A stretch of DNA of 64,000 nt from CAG-698 sp964385755 (lineage in GTDB: Bacteria; Bacillota_I; Bacilli_A; ML615J-28; CAG-698), in NCBI GenBank assembly GCA_964385755.1, contig CAYLPZ010000005.1, forward strand, positions 1 to 64,000. The letters run 5' to 3'. The position numbers were made by a program, and so were the translations under genes. This document shows positions 34,978-43,067 of this stretch, one piece after another. Under the pieces are notes generated by a model that saw nothing but the letters and a program-made list of their open reading frames with translations, was not told the origin of the DNA and did not search any database. Positions within the stretch are counted from its first letter, which is position 1, and each line of letters starts with the position of its first letter.

Positions 34978-36339
34978 ATGTTTAGAAAAAATGCATGGCA
35001 AAGCTATGATGAAGAATCATTAAAAAAAGTAATGGAATTTGCGAAAGACTATGAAAAATTCCTTACATTTGGTAAAACTGAACGTAAATTTGTAAAAGAA
35101 TCTGTAGAACTTTTAGAAAAAAATGGTTATGTAAATTTAGATACAGTTGAAGAAGTTAAAGCTGGCGATAAAGTTTACAAAGTAAATAGAAACAAAAACG
35201 TTTGTGCTTTTGTTGTTGGTAAGAAAAAAGTAAGTGAAGGATTAAGAGTACTTGGTGCTCACATTGACTCTCCACGTTTAGATGTAAAACAATGTCCATT
35301 ATATGAAAGCAAAGATTTTGCTTTATTAGATACTCATTATTATGGAGGAGTTAAAAAATATCAATGGGTCACTATTCCACTAAGCTTAATCGGTGTTGTT
35401 TGTTTAAAAGATGGCACAACAATTGATGTGGAAATTGGTGAAGATCCTAATGACCCTGTTTTAGGTATTAGTGATTTATTGATTCACTTATCACAAGACC
35501 AATTACAAAAACCTGCTGGTAAAGTAATTGAAGGGGAAGACTTAGATGTAACAATTGGCTCAATGCCACTTGCTAATGAAGAAAAAGAAGCAGTTAAAGC
35601 AAATATGTTAAAAATATTTAAAGATAAATATGGCTTTGAAGAAGAAGACTTCCTAAGTGCAGAAATTGAAGTTGTTCCAGCATTCCCTGCTCGTGATTAT
35701 GGTATTGATTCAAGTATGGTAGCAGGATATGGTCATGATGATAGATGTTGTGCATACACATCACTTCGTGCTTTACTTGATAGTAGTGATTTTGAATATA
35801 CTGCATGCACAATTTTAGTTGATAAAGAAGAAGTAGGTTCAATTGGTGCAACAGGTGCGCAATCACGTTTCTTTGAAAACGCAATTTCAGAATTATTACA
35901 TAAGAGTGGAGAATGTGGATGTAAACTAGCAAAGACATTAGAAAATACTAAGATGCTTTCAAGTGATGTTTCTGCAGCATTTGATCCATTATATGCGGGT
36001 GTGAATGAACCTAAAAACTCTGCTTACTTTGGTCAAGGAATTGTATTTAATAAATATACTGGTGCAAGAGGAAAATCAGGATGTAATGATGCTAACCCTG
36101 AATATATAGCATGGCTTCGTAAAGTAATGGATGAAAATAATATTCATTTCCAAACAGCTGAACTTGGAAGAGTTGATCAAGGTGGTGGAGGTACAATTGC
36201 ATATATCCTAGGTAACTTAAACATGGATGTAATTGATGCTGGTATTGCAGTATTAAATATGCACTCACCAATGGAAATAGTGTCTAAAGCAGACCTTTAT
36301 GAAGCATATAAGGCATATGCAGCATTCTTAACTAAATAA
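34978..36339 (+). CDS. M18 family aminopeptidase
   Basis: Cytosolic zinc aminopeptidase of the aspartyl aminopeptidase/aminopeptidase I type, 453 residues. GAHIDSPRLD (about 93-102) carries the first metal His and the Asp that follows. THYYGGVKKYQW, DDRCCAYTSLRAL, DKEEVGSIGATGAQS (about 282-296, the catalytic and metal Glu region) and LNMHSPMEI near the C-terminus complete the family pattern. AAGGAGG lies eight bases before the ATG, and a TATAAT at 34930-34935 suggests its own promoter. A terminator follows it. It probably cleaves N-terminal residues from peptides for turnover. Confidence 0.92.
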   Translation: MFRKNAWQSYDEESLKKVMEFAKDYEKFLTFGKTERKFVKESVELLEKNGYVNLDTVEEVKAGDKVYKVNRNKNVCAFVVGKKKVSEGLRVLGAHIDSPRLDVKQCPLYESKDFALLDTHYYGGVKKYQWVTIPLSLIGVVCLKDGTTIDVEIGEDPNDPVLGISDLLIHLSQDQLQKPAGKVIEGEDLDVTIGSMPLANEEKEAVKANMLKIFKDKYGFEEEDFLSAEIEVVPAFPARDYGIDSSMVAGYGHDDRCCAYTSLRALLDSSDFEYTACTILVDKEEVGSIGATGAQSRFFENAISELLHKSGECGCKLAKTLENTKMLSSDVSAAFDPLYAGVNEPKNSAYFGQGIVFNKYTGARGKSGCNDANPEYIAWLRKVMDENNIHFQTAELGRVDQGGGGTIAYILGNLNMDVIDAGIAVLNMHSPMEIVSKADLYEAYKAYAAFLTK

Positions 36340-36349
36340 ACGAAATAAA

Positions 36350-36383
36350 CCTTCAGTTTATATGACTGGAGGCTTTAATTTTT
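36350..36383 (+). terminator. Terminator after the M18 aminopeptidase gene
   Basis: CCTTCAGT pairs with ACTGGAGG (two G-T pairs) around a seven-base loop, followed by a T-rich stretch. Confidence 0.65.
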
Positions 36384-36420
36384 ATAAATTAAACTAGTAG
36401 TTTAAAATGCAATATTTTCT

Positions 36421-36448
36421 TTGAAATATTAAAGTCTTAGTGTATAAT
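36421..36448 (+). promoter_or_regulatory. Promoter of the structured leader RNA and DUF2828 operon
   Basis: TTGAAA (36421-36426), 16 bases, TATAAT (36443-36448). The predicted start (about 36455-36457) falls just before the first base of the first RNA stem. Confidence 0.6.
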
Positions 36449-36454
36449 ATCTTA

Positions 36455-36628
36455 TGTAAAGACATGAACAGCAATTACTCTTGGAAAATGTTTGTAAAAA
36501 TATTTATGTGAGTTAATTTTAGTGTCTTGTCTATGGAAGATACATACAGCAATTTTTTTGCAAAGACTGATAATCTTTAAGCAACATTTTTGTATCTTGT
36601 AGGCCACTTTAGGTGGCCCCATTTTTAA
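36455..36628 (+). ncRNA. Tandem two-module structured leader RNA with its own terminator
   Basis: A noncoding stretch of about 175 bases upstream of the DUF2828 gene. Module 1 is closed by AAGACA (36459-36464) and TGTCTT (36523-36528). Module 2 is closed by AAGATACA (36537-36544) and TGTATCTT (36591-36598), with a nested helix TTGC-AAAGA/TCTTT-AA-GCAA (36558-36584). Both carry the identical nonamer ACAGCAATT at the same place after the 5' arm (36468-36476 and 36546-36554), and both 3' arms end in TCTTGT. A terminator hairpin GGCCAC/GTGGCC (36602-36617) plus T-run comes right before the AAAGGAGG of the gene. It is therefore either a tandem riboswitch or attenuator, or a separate small RNA that partners the Ro60-like protein. 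I do not recognise a known class. Confidence 0.55.
36602..36627 (+). terminator. Terminator or attenuator before the DUF2828 gene
   Basis: GGCCAC, five-base loop, GTGGCC, then CC and a T-run. It lies only 10 bases before the ribosome-binding site, so read-through must be allowed for the gene to be expressed from the upstream promoter. Confidence 0.7.
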
Positions 36629-36653
36629 TGAAATTTCAAAGGAGGTAATTACT

Positions 36654-38150
36654 ATGCAAAATGATAATAATACAAATTTTGTTAATGAATTGGAAAAAGA
36701 ATTAGCAACATGTTTTACTGAAAATGGTGATGTTGCATTTGTAACATCAGGTTCATATTGTTTAGATTTATTTGCATTAGTTGGTGGAATGCGATTCAAT
36801 TACAAAGATTTACTACCACTTTTTGTAAGAGCATTTTCAGAGGATCGCCTTTGTGCAATAAAGATATTATTTTATACTAGAGATATACGCTCTGGTTTAG
36901 GCGAAAGAAATACTTTTCGTATACTTTTAAACTATCTTGGAAACTTTTATCCAGATATTGCTAGAAGCATAATACCATTTGTAAAGGATTATGGAAGATT
37001 TGATGATTTATCTATTTTACTATATACAAATGTTAAAAATGATGTTGTAAAATACTATAAAGAAATGTTAGAAAACGACATAAAGAATAAAAAAGAAGGT
37101 AAACCAATATCATTACTTTCAAAATGGTTACCATCAATTAATACATCATCTAAATCGACTAGAAAAATTGCAAAACTATTATCAAGTGAACTTGGATATA
37201 CCGATGAACAGTATCGTAAAATGTTATCGTTTCTTCGCAAAGGATTAATTGTAGAAAACAATTTACGTGAAAAGGATTATACATTTGACTATGAAGGTGT
37301 TCCAAGTCAAGCAATGTTAAAATATATGAGTGCATTTAAACGAAATGATAAGGAACGCTTTGAGGATTATTTATCACAAGTAACAAAAGGTGAAAAGAAA
37401 ATTAATGTAGGAACATTATATCCTTATGAAATAATTCGCCCTTTAAATACTTTTTTTGGAGAGTGTGATGAGGATGTTAAAAAATCAGCAAATGTTCTTT
37501 GGAATGCAATAGATAGAACTGATGTAAAGAGTAATACTATTGTAGTACGAGATGGTTCTGGGTCAATGTATATGAATTATTTTGGTAATATTACACCAAT
37601 TAATGTCGCAACAAGTTTAGCACTTCTTTTCTCAGAACAATTAACTGGACCTTTTAAAGATACTTTTATTACTTTTAGTAGCAAACCACAGTTAATCAAA
37701 GTTAAGGGTGAAACTTTATTCGATAAACTTGAGTTTATTAAAACATTTGATGATGTTTCTAATACAAATATAAGTAGAGTATATAGTTTAATCCTTAAAA
37801 TAGCTTTATCACATAAATTGACAAATGATCAAATGATTAAACATGTTGTTATAATCAGTGACATGGAATTTGATGAAGGTGTTCAGGGTGTATCTACTTT
37901 TGAATCATTTAAGGAAAAGTTTGAAGAAAGTGGATATGACTTCCCAGAATTAATATTCTGGAATGTTAGTGCACGCGATATTCATTTACCTGTTACAAAG
38001 AATGAAGCAAATGTAAAATTATGCTCTGGAGCTTCTGATAAAATCTTTAAGATGGTATTGAGTGAAAAATCATATACTCCTTTTGATTTTATGAATGAAA
38101 CTTTACAAAAGTATAGCTTCTTAGATGATATAATAAAAAATAATAACTAA
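36654..38150 (+). CDS. DUF2828 protein with C-terminal von Willebrand A domain (Ro60/TROVE-like)
   Basis: 498 residues. The N-terminal helical part has the DUF2828 run: AIKILFYTRDIRSGLGERN (about 65-83), VKDYGRFDDL, KEGKPISLLSKWLPSINTSS (about 147-166) and KINVGTLYPYEI. The C-terminal domain from about residue 295 is von Willebrand A with an intact metal site DGSGSMY (DxSxS, about 300-306) and VVIISDMEFDEG near 400. The order of helical repeats followed by vWA is that of Ro60/Rsr, which bind Y RNAs and misfolded RNAs. Binding of RNA by DUF2828 is an analogy, not shown. AAAGGAGG lies before the ATG. A structured RNA lies directly upstream and an XRE gene 32 bases downstream, which fits an RNA-linked operon. 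Confidence 0.82.
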   Translation: MQNDNNTNFVNELEKELATCFTENGDVAFVTSGSYCLDLFALVGGMRFNYKDLLPLFVRAFSEDRLCAIKILFYTRDIRSGLGERNTFRILLNYLGNFYPDIARSIIPFVKDYGRFDDLSILLYTNVKNDVVKYYKEMLENDIKNKKEGKPISLLSKWLPSINTSSKSTRKIAKLLSSELGYTDEQYRKMLSFLRKGLIVENNLREKDYTFDYEGVPSQAMLKYMSAFKRNDKERFEDYLSQVTKGEKKINVGTLYPYEIIRPLNTFFGECDEDVKKSANVLWNAIDRTDVKSNTIVVRDGSGSMYMNYFGNITPINVATSLALLFSEQLTGPFKDTFITFSSKPQLIKVKGETLFDKLEFIKTFDDVSNTNISRVYSLILKIALSHKLTNDQMIKHVVIISDMEFDEGVQGVSTFESFKEKFEESGYDFPELIFWNVSARDIHLPVTKNEANVKLCSGASDKIFKMVLSEKSYTPFDFMNETLQKYSFLDDIIKNNN

Positions 38151-38182
38151 ATAATATTAAAATAGAAAGGAAGGTAATTTTC

Positions 38183-38422
38183 ATGAAAACAAGTTCTTAT
38201 CCAGTTATAAATCTTATAAAGACTGGAGAAAATATTAAGAAAATAATGACAGAGAAAAAGCTTAGTGTAAAAGATATCCAATCCTTTCTTAAACTTGAAT
38301 CTGTTCAAGCAGTATATAAATGGATTTGGGGTTATAGTATTCCAACAATAGATAATTTAGTTGCACTGTCAATTTTATTTAATACTCCAATAGATAAAAT
38401 AATTGTAATTGATTTTATTTAG
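38183..38422 (+). CDS. Small XRE-type helix-turn-helix protein
   Basis: 79 residues, almost entirely one helix-turn-helix domain: GENIKKIMTEKKLSVKDIQ, then FLKLESVQAVYKWIWGYSIP as recognition helix region, then TIDNLVALSILFNTPIDKII. This is the Cro/CI (XRE) fold with no extra domain. AAAGGAAGG lies before the ATG, 32 bases after the DUF2828 gene, so cotranscription is likely. It may regulate this locus (inference). A clean terminator follows. Confidence 0.8.
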   Translation: MKTSSYPVINLIKTGENIKKIMTEKKLSVKDIQSFLKLESVQAVYKWIWGYSIPTIDNLVALSILFNTPIDKIIVIDFI

Positions 38423-38423
38423 G

Positions 38424-38452
38424 CTATAGATTTATTCTATAGTCCTTTTTTC
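38424..38452 (+). terminator. Terminator after the DUF2828/XRE operon
   Basis: CTATAGA and TCTATAG around TTTAT, followed by a T-run. Confidence 0.8.
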
Positions 38453-38456
38453 TATA

Positions 38457-38493
38457 TTAATAATTATTATATTTAATTAATAATTATTATATT
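38457..38493. repeat. Two 17-bp direct repeats upstream of the carboxypeptidase gene
   Basis: TTAATAATTATTATATT occurs at 38457-38473 and again at 38477-38493, a 20-base period. Each copy contains the palindrome AATAATTATT. Two turns of the helix between copies would fit a pair of operator sites, but the sequence is pure A/T and chance is possible. Confidence 0.5.
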
Positions 38494-38541
38494 GATTCTA
38501 TTTTTATCATGTTAATAATAATATGATAATAGGTGAAGAAA

Positions 38542-39675
38542 ATGATTAAAAAAATAATGATATTTCTATTGATACTTTTAAGTATATCTTTTCCTGTTTA
38601 CGCTGTAGAAGAAGAAAAGAATGATGAAAGTAATGATGTTGAAATTGATTCTCCTAGTGCTTTTTTGTTGGAAACATCGACTAATACTATTATTTATCAA
38701 AAAAATGCATATGAACATCGTGCTCCTGCAAGTATGACTAAAATAATGACAATGATTTTAGTAATGGAAGAAATTGATAATGGTAATATTAAAGAAAGTG
38801 ATTTATTTACTGTCAGCAAAAATGCGGAGAGGATGGGAGGAACAACAATTTATCTTGATGTAGGTGAAGAAATGAGTGTTAAAGATCTATTAAAAGGGTT
38901 AGCGCTTACTAGTGCAAATGACGCTTCAATTGTCTTAGCAGAAGGAATAAGTGGCACAGTAAATAAGTTTGTTGAACGTATGAATAATAAAGCGAAGGAA
39001 ATAGGATGTAACGACACAAATTTTGTTAATCCTAATGGTCTTCCACAAAAAAATCATTACTCTTGTGCTCATGATATGGGTTTAATGGGAAGCTATCTAG
39101 TTACTAAACATCCGGATATTTTAAAATATACTTCTATTTATGAAGATTATCTACGTAAGGGAACAAAAAAAGAATTCTGGCTTGTTAACACCAATAAACT
39201 TGTTAAGTTTTATCCAAGTGTTGATGGATTGAAGACTGGTTGGACAAATGATGCAGGATATTGTCTTACTGCAACCGCAAACGAAAATGGTATTAGATTT
39301 GTTGCGGTGGTAATGGGTGCAGAAAGTCCAGAAGAACGTAATAGTGAGGTAATGAAATTAATAAACTATGGAAAAAGTATATATCAAATAAATGTAATAT
39401 ATCCTAAAGGAACAGAACTAGCTAAGGTACATGACATAAGAAAAACTCCTAAAGATTATATTTTATACGCCAAAGAAGATATTTCAGTCTTAAAACAAAA
39501 AGGAGAAAAACAAGTAATAACAGAAAAAATTGATTATCAAAATAATACTATTACTATCTACGTTAATGGAAGAGAATATAAAACATTTAATTTATTAACA
39601 AAAGAAGAAGTGAATGAAGCTAATATATTTAAAATTACAAATAACTTAATACAAATTGTCTTTTTTGAAAAATAA
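38542..39675 (+). CDS. dacA: D-alanyl-D-alanine carboxypeptidase (PBP5/DacA type)
   Basis: Removes the terminal D-Ala from peptidoglycan pentapeptides at the outer membrane face. About 377 residues. Signal peptide 1-22 (PVYA). The three penicillin-binding motifs are intact: SMTK (about 64-67, preceded by APA), SAN (about 124) and KTG (about 231). A beta-rich C-terminal PBP5-like domain follows and ends in a short hydrophobic stretch that could be an anchor (LIQIVFFEK). The ATG at 38542 has AGGTGA five bases upstream; the GTG at 38533 lies inside that site. It shows that this organism makes peptidoglycan. Confidence 0.92.
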   Translation: MIKKIMIFLLILLSISFPVYAVEEEKNDESNDVEIDSPSAFLLETSTNTIIYQKNAYEHRAPASMTKIMTMILVMEEIDNGNIKESDLFTVSKNAERMGGTTIYLDVGEEMSVKDLLKGLALTSANDASIVLAEGISGTVNKFVERMNNKAKEIGCNDTNFVNPNGLPQKNHYSCAHDMGLMGSYLVTKHPDILKYTSIYEDYLRKGTKKEFWLVNTNKLVKFYPSVDGLKTGWTNDAGYCLTATANENGIRFVAVVMGAESPEERNSEVMKLINYGKSIYQINVIYPKGTELAKVHDIRKTPKDYILYAKEDISVLKQKGEKQVITEKIDYQNNTITIYVNGREYKTFNLLTKEEVNEANIFKITNNLIQIVFFEK

Positions 39676-39678
39676 AAA

Positions 39679-39707
39679 TGAGCTGTATTACACAGCTCAA
39701 TTTTTTA
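39679..39707. terminator. Bidirectional terminator between dacA and the lipoprotein gene
   Basis: TGAGCTGT and ACAGCTCA arms with a short loop, A-run left and T-run right. Confidence 0.8.
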
Positions 39708-39732
39708 TTATGAAAAAAATCATTTACTAATT

Positions 39733-40149
39733 TTATTTAAATAATAGTTTTGCATTATCACTAGCAATTAGTAACAAACAATTACCATTAATTAAATTAT
39801 TCTTTTTAGCTTCTTCATATTTTGATAAGTCTTTTGTTCCATCTTCATTAACGATAGTAAGTAAAGATTTAATATCACCAGCTGTAGGAGCCTTTAAAAT
39901 TGTTGCATTATTTAGACCTTTTGTTGCAACAATGACATCATACCCCGCAACTGCTTGCTTTTGTTCTTCTGATAAACCAAAAAGCTTAAGTGCATTTTGA
40001 ACAATACTATCAGATCCTTTAAGAGTACTTATTGAATAACCATTTTCCTCATATTTTTTTTGAATTCCTTCTGATGTATCGCAACCAATAAAAGTAAATA
40101 AGCAAATTGACAATATGATAAGAAAACAAACTTTGATTTTATTAGTCAT
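39733..40149 (-). CDS. Predicted lipoprotein of unknown function
   Basis: 138 residues. A basic, then hydrophobic signal ends in FTFIGC, with Cys23 as likely lipidation site (Phe at -3 is slightly unusual). The mature part has no motif I recognise; it is small, soluble and mixed alpha/beta in pattern (GYDVIVATKGLNNATILKAP). GAAGGAAGTG lies eight bases before the ATG. It diverges from the second metallophosphoesterase gene across a 140-base gap in which I see only a TATAAT at 40253-40258 on the plus strand. Confidence 0.7.
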   Translation of the reverse strand: MTNKIKVCFLIILSICLFTFIGCDTSEGIQKKYEENGYSISTLKGSDSIVQNALKLFGLSEEQKQAVAGYDVIVATKGLNNATILKAPTAGDIKSLLTIVNEDGTKDLSKYEEAKKNNLINGNCLLLIASDNAKLLFK

Positions 40150-40289
40150 TAATAATCACTTCCTTCTACTACTACTATATCATAATAATTAAATAAAAAC
40201 AAGAATAAAATTTATTTTTTTGTAAGCACTTTTAAAATTCAAAATAATGTAATATAATTAGATAAATAGAAAGGAAATTGATATAAAAA

Positions 40290-42959
40290 ATGAGAAAAAT
40301 TTGTAAAATCTTATCTTTTATTTTATTATTATTTTTGTTAACAATCTCTACGAATTTATTTGCTTTACAATTAGATGAATCAGTATTTTCTACTATTACA
40401 ACTAATCCTGGTGTTGACTGTGCATCACAAATGAATATTGTGTGGCATACAGACGTAAGTAATACATCATCTTATCTAGTTTACACTAAAAAAAGTGATA
40501 CAAATTGGAATGAGCAAATAAAAGTTATGCCAACTGTTACTTACGATAAAACATTTAAATCTTTAAATGCTAGTGGTGAAGAGTTTAATAAAAATACTAT
40601 AGAACTATCTGGTCTAGATTCAGACACGCATTATATGTACAAAGTATGTGACGAAGAACATGAAAGTAAGGTTCATTATTTTAAAACAAGTGGTGAAGAA
40701 TTCTCATTTGCTTGGATCAGTGATTTTCATGCATATTATGATAATGCTGTGAGACTTAATAATGCGCAAGCAGTTATTGATGATTGTATAAAATTAAATG
40801 GTGGAGTTGATTTTGTATTTTCAACTGGTGATATCATTGCACATGGTGGAACATATAAATGGTGGAAACAAGTTGCCTCATCTAATTTTATGCGTGAATA
40901 TATGTTTGCTAGCACACTTGGAAATCATGACTGGATGACTTCTGTAAAAGATGGTACTTATAAAGAAAATGGTGCTTCAAGTTCATTCTTTAGTGCATGT
41001 AGTAACTATCCAAAAAATGGATATTCTGGCCAAGAAAATGTATGTTATTATTTTTATTATGGTGATGCATTATTTATTTGTATGAACACTGAAGAATATA
41101 CTCAAGCACAAAAGACTTGGGTTACCGAAGTGTTAGAGAAAACGAAAGGAACAAGTCAGTATATTTTCTTATTCCAACATTATCAAGCATTTAATGGTTC
41201 TGGTGCAAAGAATTCTAGTGGATATACACGTTGGCATGAGCTTTGTGATGAGTATGGTGTTGATGTATTCTTCTCTGGTAATTCTCATATATATATCCGT
41301 TCAAATTCTATTTATAAAGATAAAGCATCAACAGATCCACTAAAAGGAACTGTATATTTAGTTGCTCCATCTTCAGATGGAGATAGGGGTATGACTTTTT
41401 CAGGTATAACATCTAATGCATCACTTATTGCGAAAGGTTGGGGAGCAGGAAATGCTCAAGTAGCTGCTTCTGTTGTAAATGTAACAAAAGATGGTATTGT
41501 TACTAAATTAGTTAATAAAGGTGGAGAGATATTAGATTCAGCATTCATCCCCGCAAAACGCTTCCCTACTAGCAGATCATCTCACACTCTAGAAGGTGTA
41601 GATAAAGAAAAAATAGAAAACAATATCAAAATTCAAAAAAATCCATTACAACTAAATAGTCCAAAAATTAGTTTACCAACTGGGTTTGCGGAAGCAATTA
41701 GATCAATAACAGTATCTAATAACAAAACTAATAAAATTTACTTTGATACTTTTGTTTCTTCTACAACAAAATACCTAGAGTTATCTGGAGTAGAAAAAGG
41801 AGAATTAGAAATAAAACTAACATTAGAATATTATGATAACGAACAAAGGGAATTAATATTAGAATTAAATAATAATTATAGCTGGGGTTCAATAACAAAA
41901 GAAAAAATTGTTGAAGATAGTGGTGGTTTCACACTAAATTGGAATGAAACAATTAAAGAAAACTATATATCAAAAATTGAAATATTCATTAATGATGAAT
42001 TATATCAAGAAGTAGCGTTTGGAACAAAAACGTGCACTTTACCTGATGTAAATAATAAAGTGAACAAAGTTAAAATTGTCGTAACTGATATTGATGGAGA
42101 TATAGTATATCAAAAAGAATTAGAATATGGTAAATTATTAACACATATTGTAACTTACATTGGATTAGATGGAAAAGTTTTAAAACAAGAAGAAGTAATT
42201 GATGGTGGTAGTACAATAGAGTATATACCTGAAGAAAAAGGGTATATATTTATAAGCTGGGATAATGATTTATCAAATGTTACAAGTGATATTACTGTAA
42301 AAGCAATTTACAAAAAATTATTTGAAGTAACATTTGTGGGAATGGATGGAGAAGTAATTTTAAAAACAACATGTGTTGAAGGTGAGCAAGTTAAAGCACC
42401 AGAAGCACCAACAATTGATGGTTATACGTTTAAAAATTGGGAAGATTATTCAAATATTACTAGTGATATTACAATAAAAGCTATTTATGAAAAGAATGTT
42501 CAAAAATATATTGTAACATTTGTAGATGATAAAGGTAATATTATAGATACTCAAACAGTTGAAGAAGGAAAGAATGCAACAGCACCAAAAGTTGATGCAC
42601 CAGAAGGTTATGAAGCTTCTTGGGACAAACCACTTAAAAATATTACTGAAGATACTATAATTACTTTAGTATTAAAGGAAAAAGTAAGAGTTTATAAAGT
42701 AACATTTATCGGTAAAAATGGTGAAGTACTTTTAACTATTGAAGTAGAGGAAGGTAAAGATGCAACTGCTCCTACTATTCCAACTGTAGATGGCTATAAA
42801 TTTGTTAAATGGGATAAAGAATTAACAAATATTACAAGTGATTGTGAAATACATGCAGTTTATCAAACACAATCTGGTTGTAATGCGGCAGCAACTTATA
42901 TTTTCTTAACTATTCAGTTTATGTGTATTATAAGTTTATTTACTAGAAAAAGATATTAA
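40290..42959 (+). CDS. Second surface metallophosphoesterase with four C-terminal repeats
   Basis: 889 residues, a paralogue in plan of the protein at 11139. Signal peptide (1-25), fibronectin-III-like domain, calcineurin-like phosphoesterase (ISDFHAY about 143, STGDIIAHG about 180, LGNHDW about 209, LFQHYQ about 296), a beta-rich linker, four Flg_new/InlB-B-like repeats from bases 42144, 42321, 42507 and 42693, and a tail of SGC, hydrophobic segment and RKR. The last metal motif reads GNSHIY rather than GHTHxY, so one His ligand is Asn; reduced or altered metal use is possible. The repeats are much more diverged from each other than those of the first protein. Substrate unknown. Confidence 0.82.
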   Translation: MRKICKILSFILLLFLLTISTNLFALQLDESVFSTITTNPGVDCASQMNIVWHTDVSNTSSYLVYTKKSDTNWNEQIKVMPTVTYDKTFKSLNASGEEFNKNTIELSGLDSDTHYMYKVCDEEHESKVHYFKTSGEEFSFAWISDFHAYYDNAVRLNNAQAVIDDCIKLNGGVDFVFSTGDIIAHGGTYKWWKQVASSNFMREYMFASTLGNHDWMTSVKDGTYKENGASSSFFSACSNYPKNGYSGQENVCYYFYYGDALFICMNTEEYTQAQKTWVTEVLEKTKGTSQYIFLFQHYQAFNGSGAKNSSGYTRWHELCDEYGVDVFFSGNSHIYIRSNSIYKDKASTDPLKGTVYLVAPSSDGDRGMTFSGITSNASLIAKGWGAGNAQVAASVVNVTKDGIVTKLVNKGGEILDSAFIPAKRFPTSRSSHTLEGVDKEKIENNIKIQKNPLQLNSPKISLPTGFAEAIRSITVSNNKTNKIYFDTFVSSTTKYLELSGVEKGELEIKLTLEYYDNEQRELILELNNNYSWGSITKEKIVEDSGGFTLNWNETIKENYISKIEIFINDELYQEVAFGTKTCTLPDVNNKVNKVKIVVTDIDGDIVYQKELEYGKLLTHIVTYIGLDGKVLKQEEVIDGGSTIEYIPEEKGYIFISWDNDLSNVTSDITVKAIYKKLFEVTFVGMDGEVILKTTCVEGEQVKAPEAPTIDGYTFKNWEDYSNITSDITIKAIYEKNVQKYIVTFVDDKGNIIDTQTVEEGKNATAPKVDAPEGYEASWDKPLKNITEDTIITLVLKEKVRVYKVTFIGKNGEVLLTIEVEEGKDATAPTIPTVDGYKFVKWDKELTNITSDCEIHAVYQTQSGCNAAATYIFLTIQFMCIISLFTRKRY
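42144..42870 (+). repeat. Four diverged tandem protein repeats
   Basis: Units begin HIVTYIGLDG, FEVTFVGMDG, YIVTFVDDKG and YKVTFIGKNG and end near IYK, IYE, LKE and VYQ. The period is 177-186 bases. Unit 3 has lost the usual GYxFxxWD spacing (GYEASWDKP). Confidence 0.8.
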
Positions 42960-42967
42960 TTTACAAG

Positions 42968-43007
42968 TACTATAGATAGTTTTAAAACTATTTATAGTAT
43001 TTTTTTA
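42968..43007 (+). terminator. Terminator after the second metallophosphoesterase gene
   Basis: Long hairpin TACTATA-g-ATAGTTT / AAACTAT-t-TATAGTA followed by a T-run. Confidence 0.85.
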
Positions 43008-43067
43008 TTTAAATTTTAATTAATGTATGATATAATTTATTATAAAATTTATTAAAAAGGATATACA

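Noticed and set aside
35618..35938. 106-codon minus-strand ORF inside the M18 gene
   Set aside because: His- and Leu-rich composition is typical of antisense translation of an A/T-rich gene; the sense gene is certain.
36602..36627. Possible repeat of a mobile element end (GGCCAC/GTGGCC)
   Set aside because: Simple terminator geometry with a T-run explains it, and no second copy or transposase is present.
36452..36799. 115-codon minus-strand ORF over the leader RNA and the start of the DUF2828 gene
   Set aside because: It covers a promoter, a structured RNA and a ribosome-binding site on the plus strand and has no family signature.
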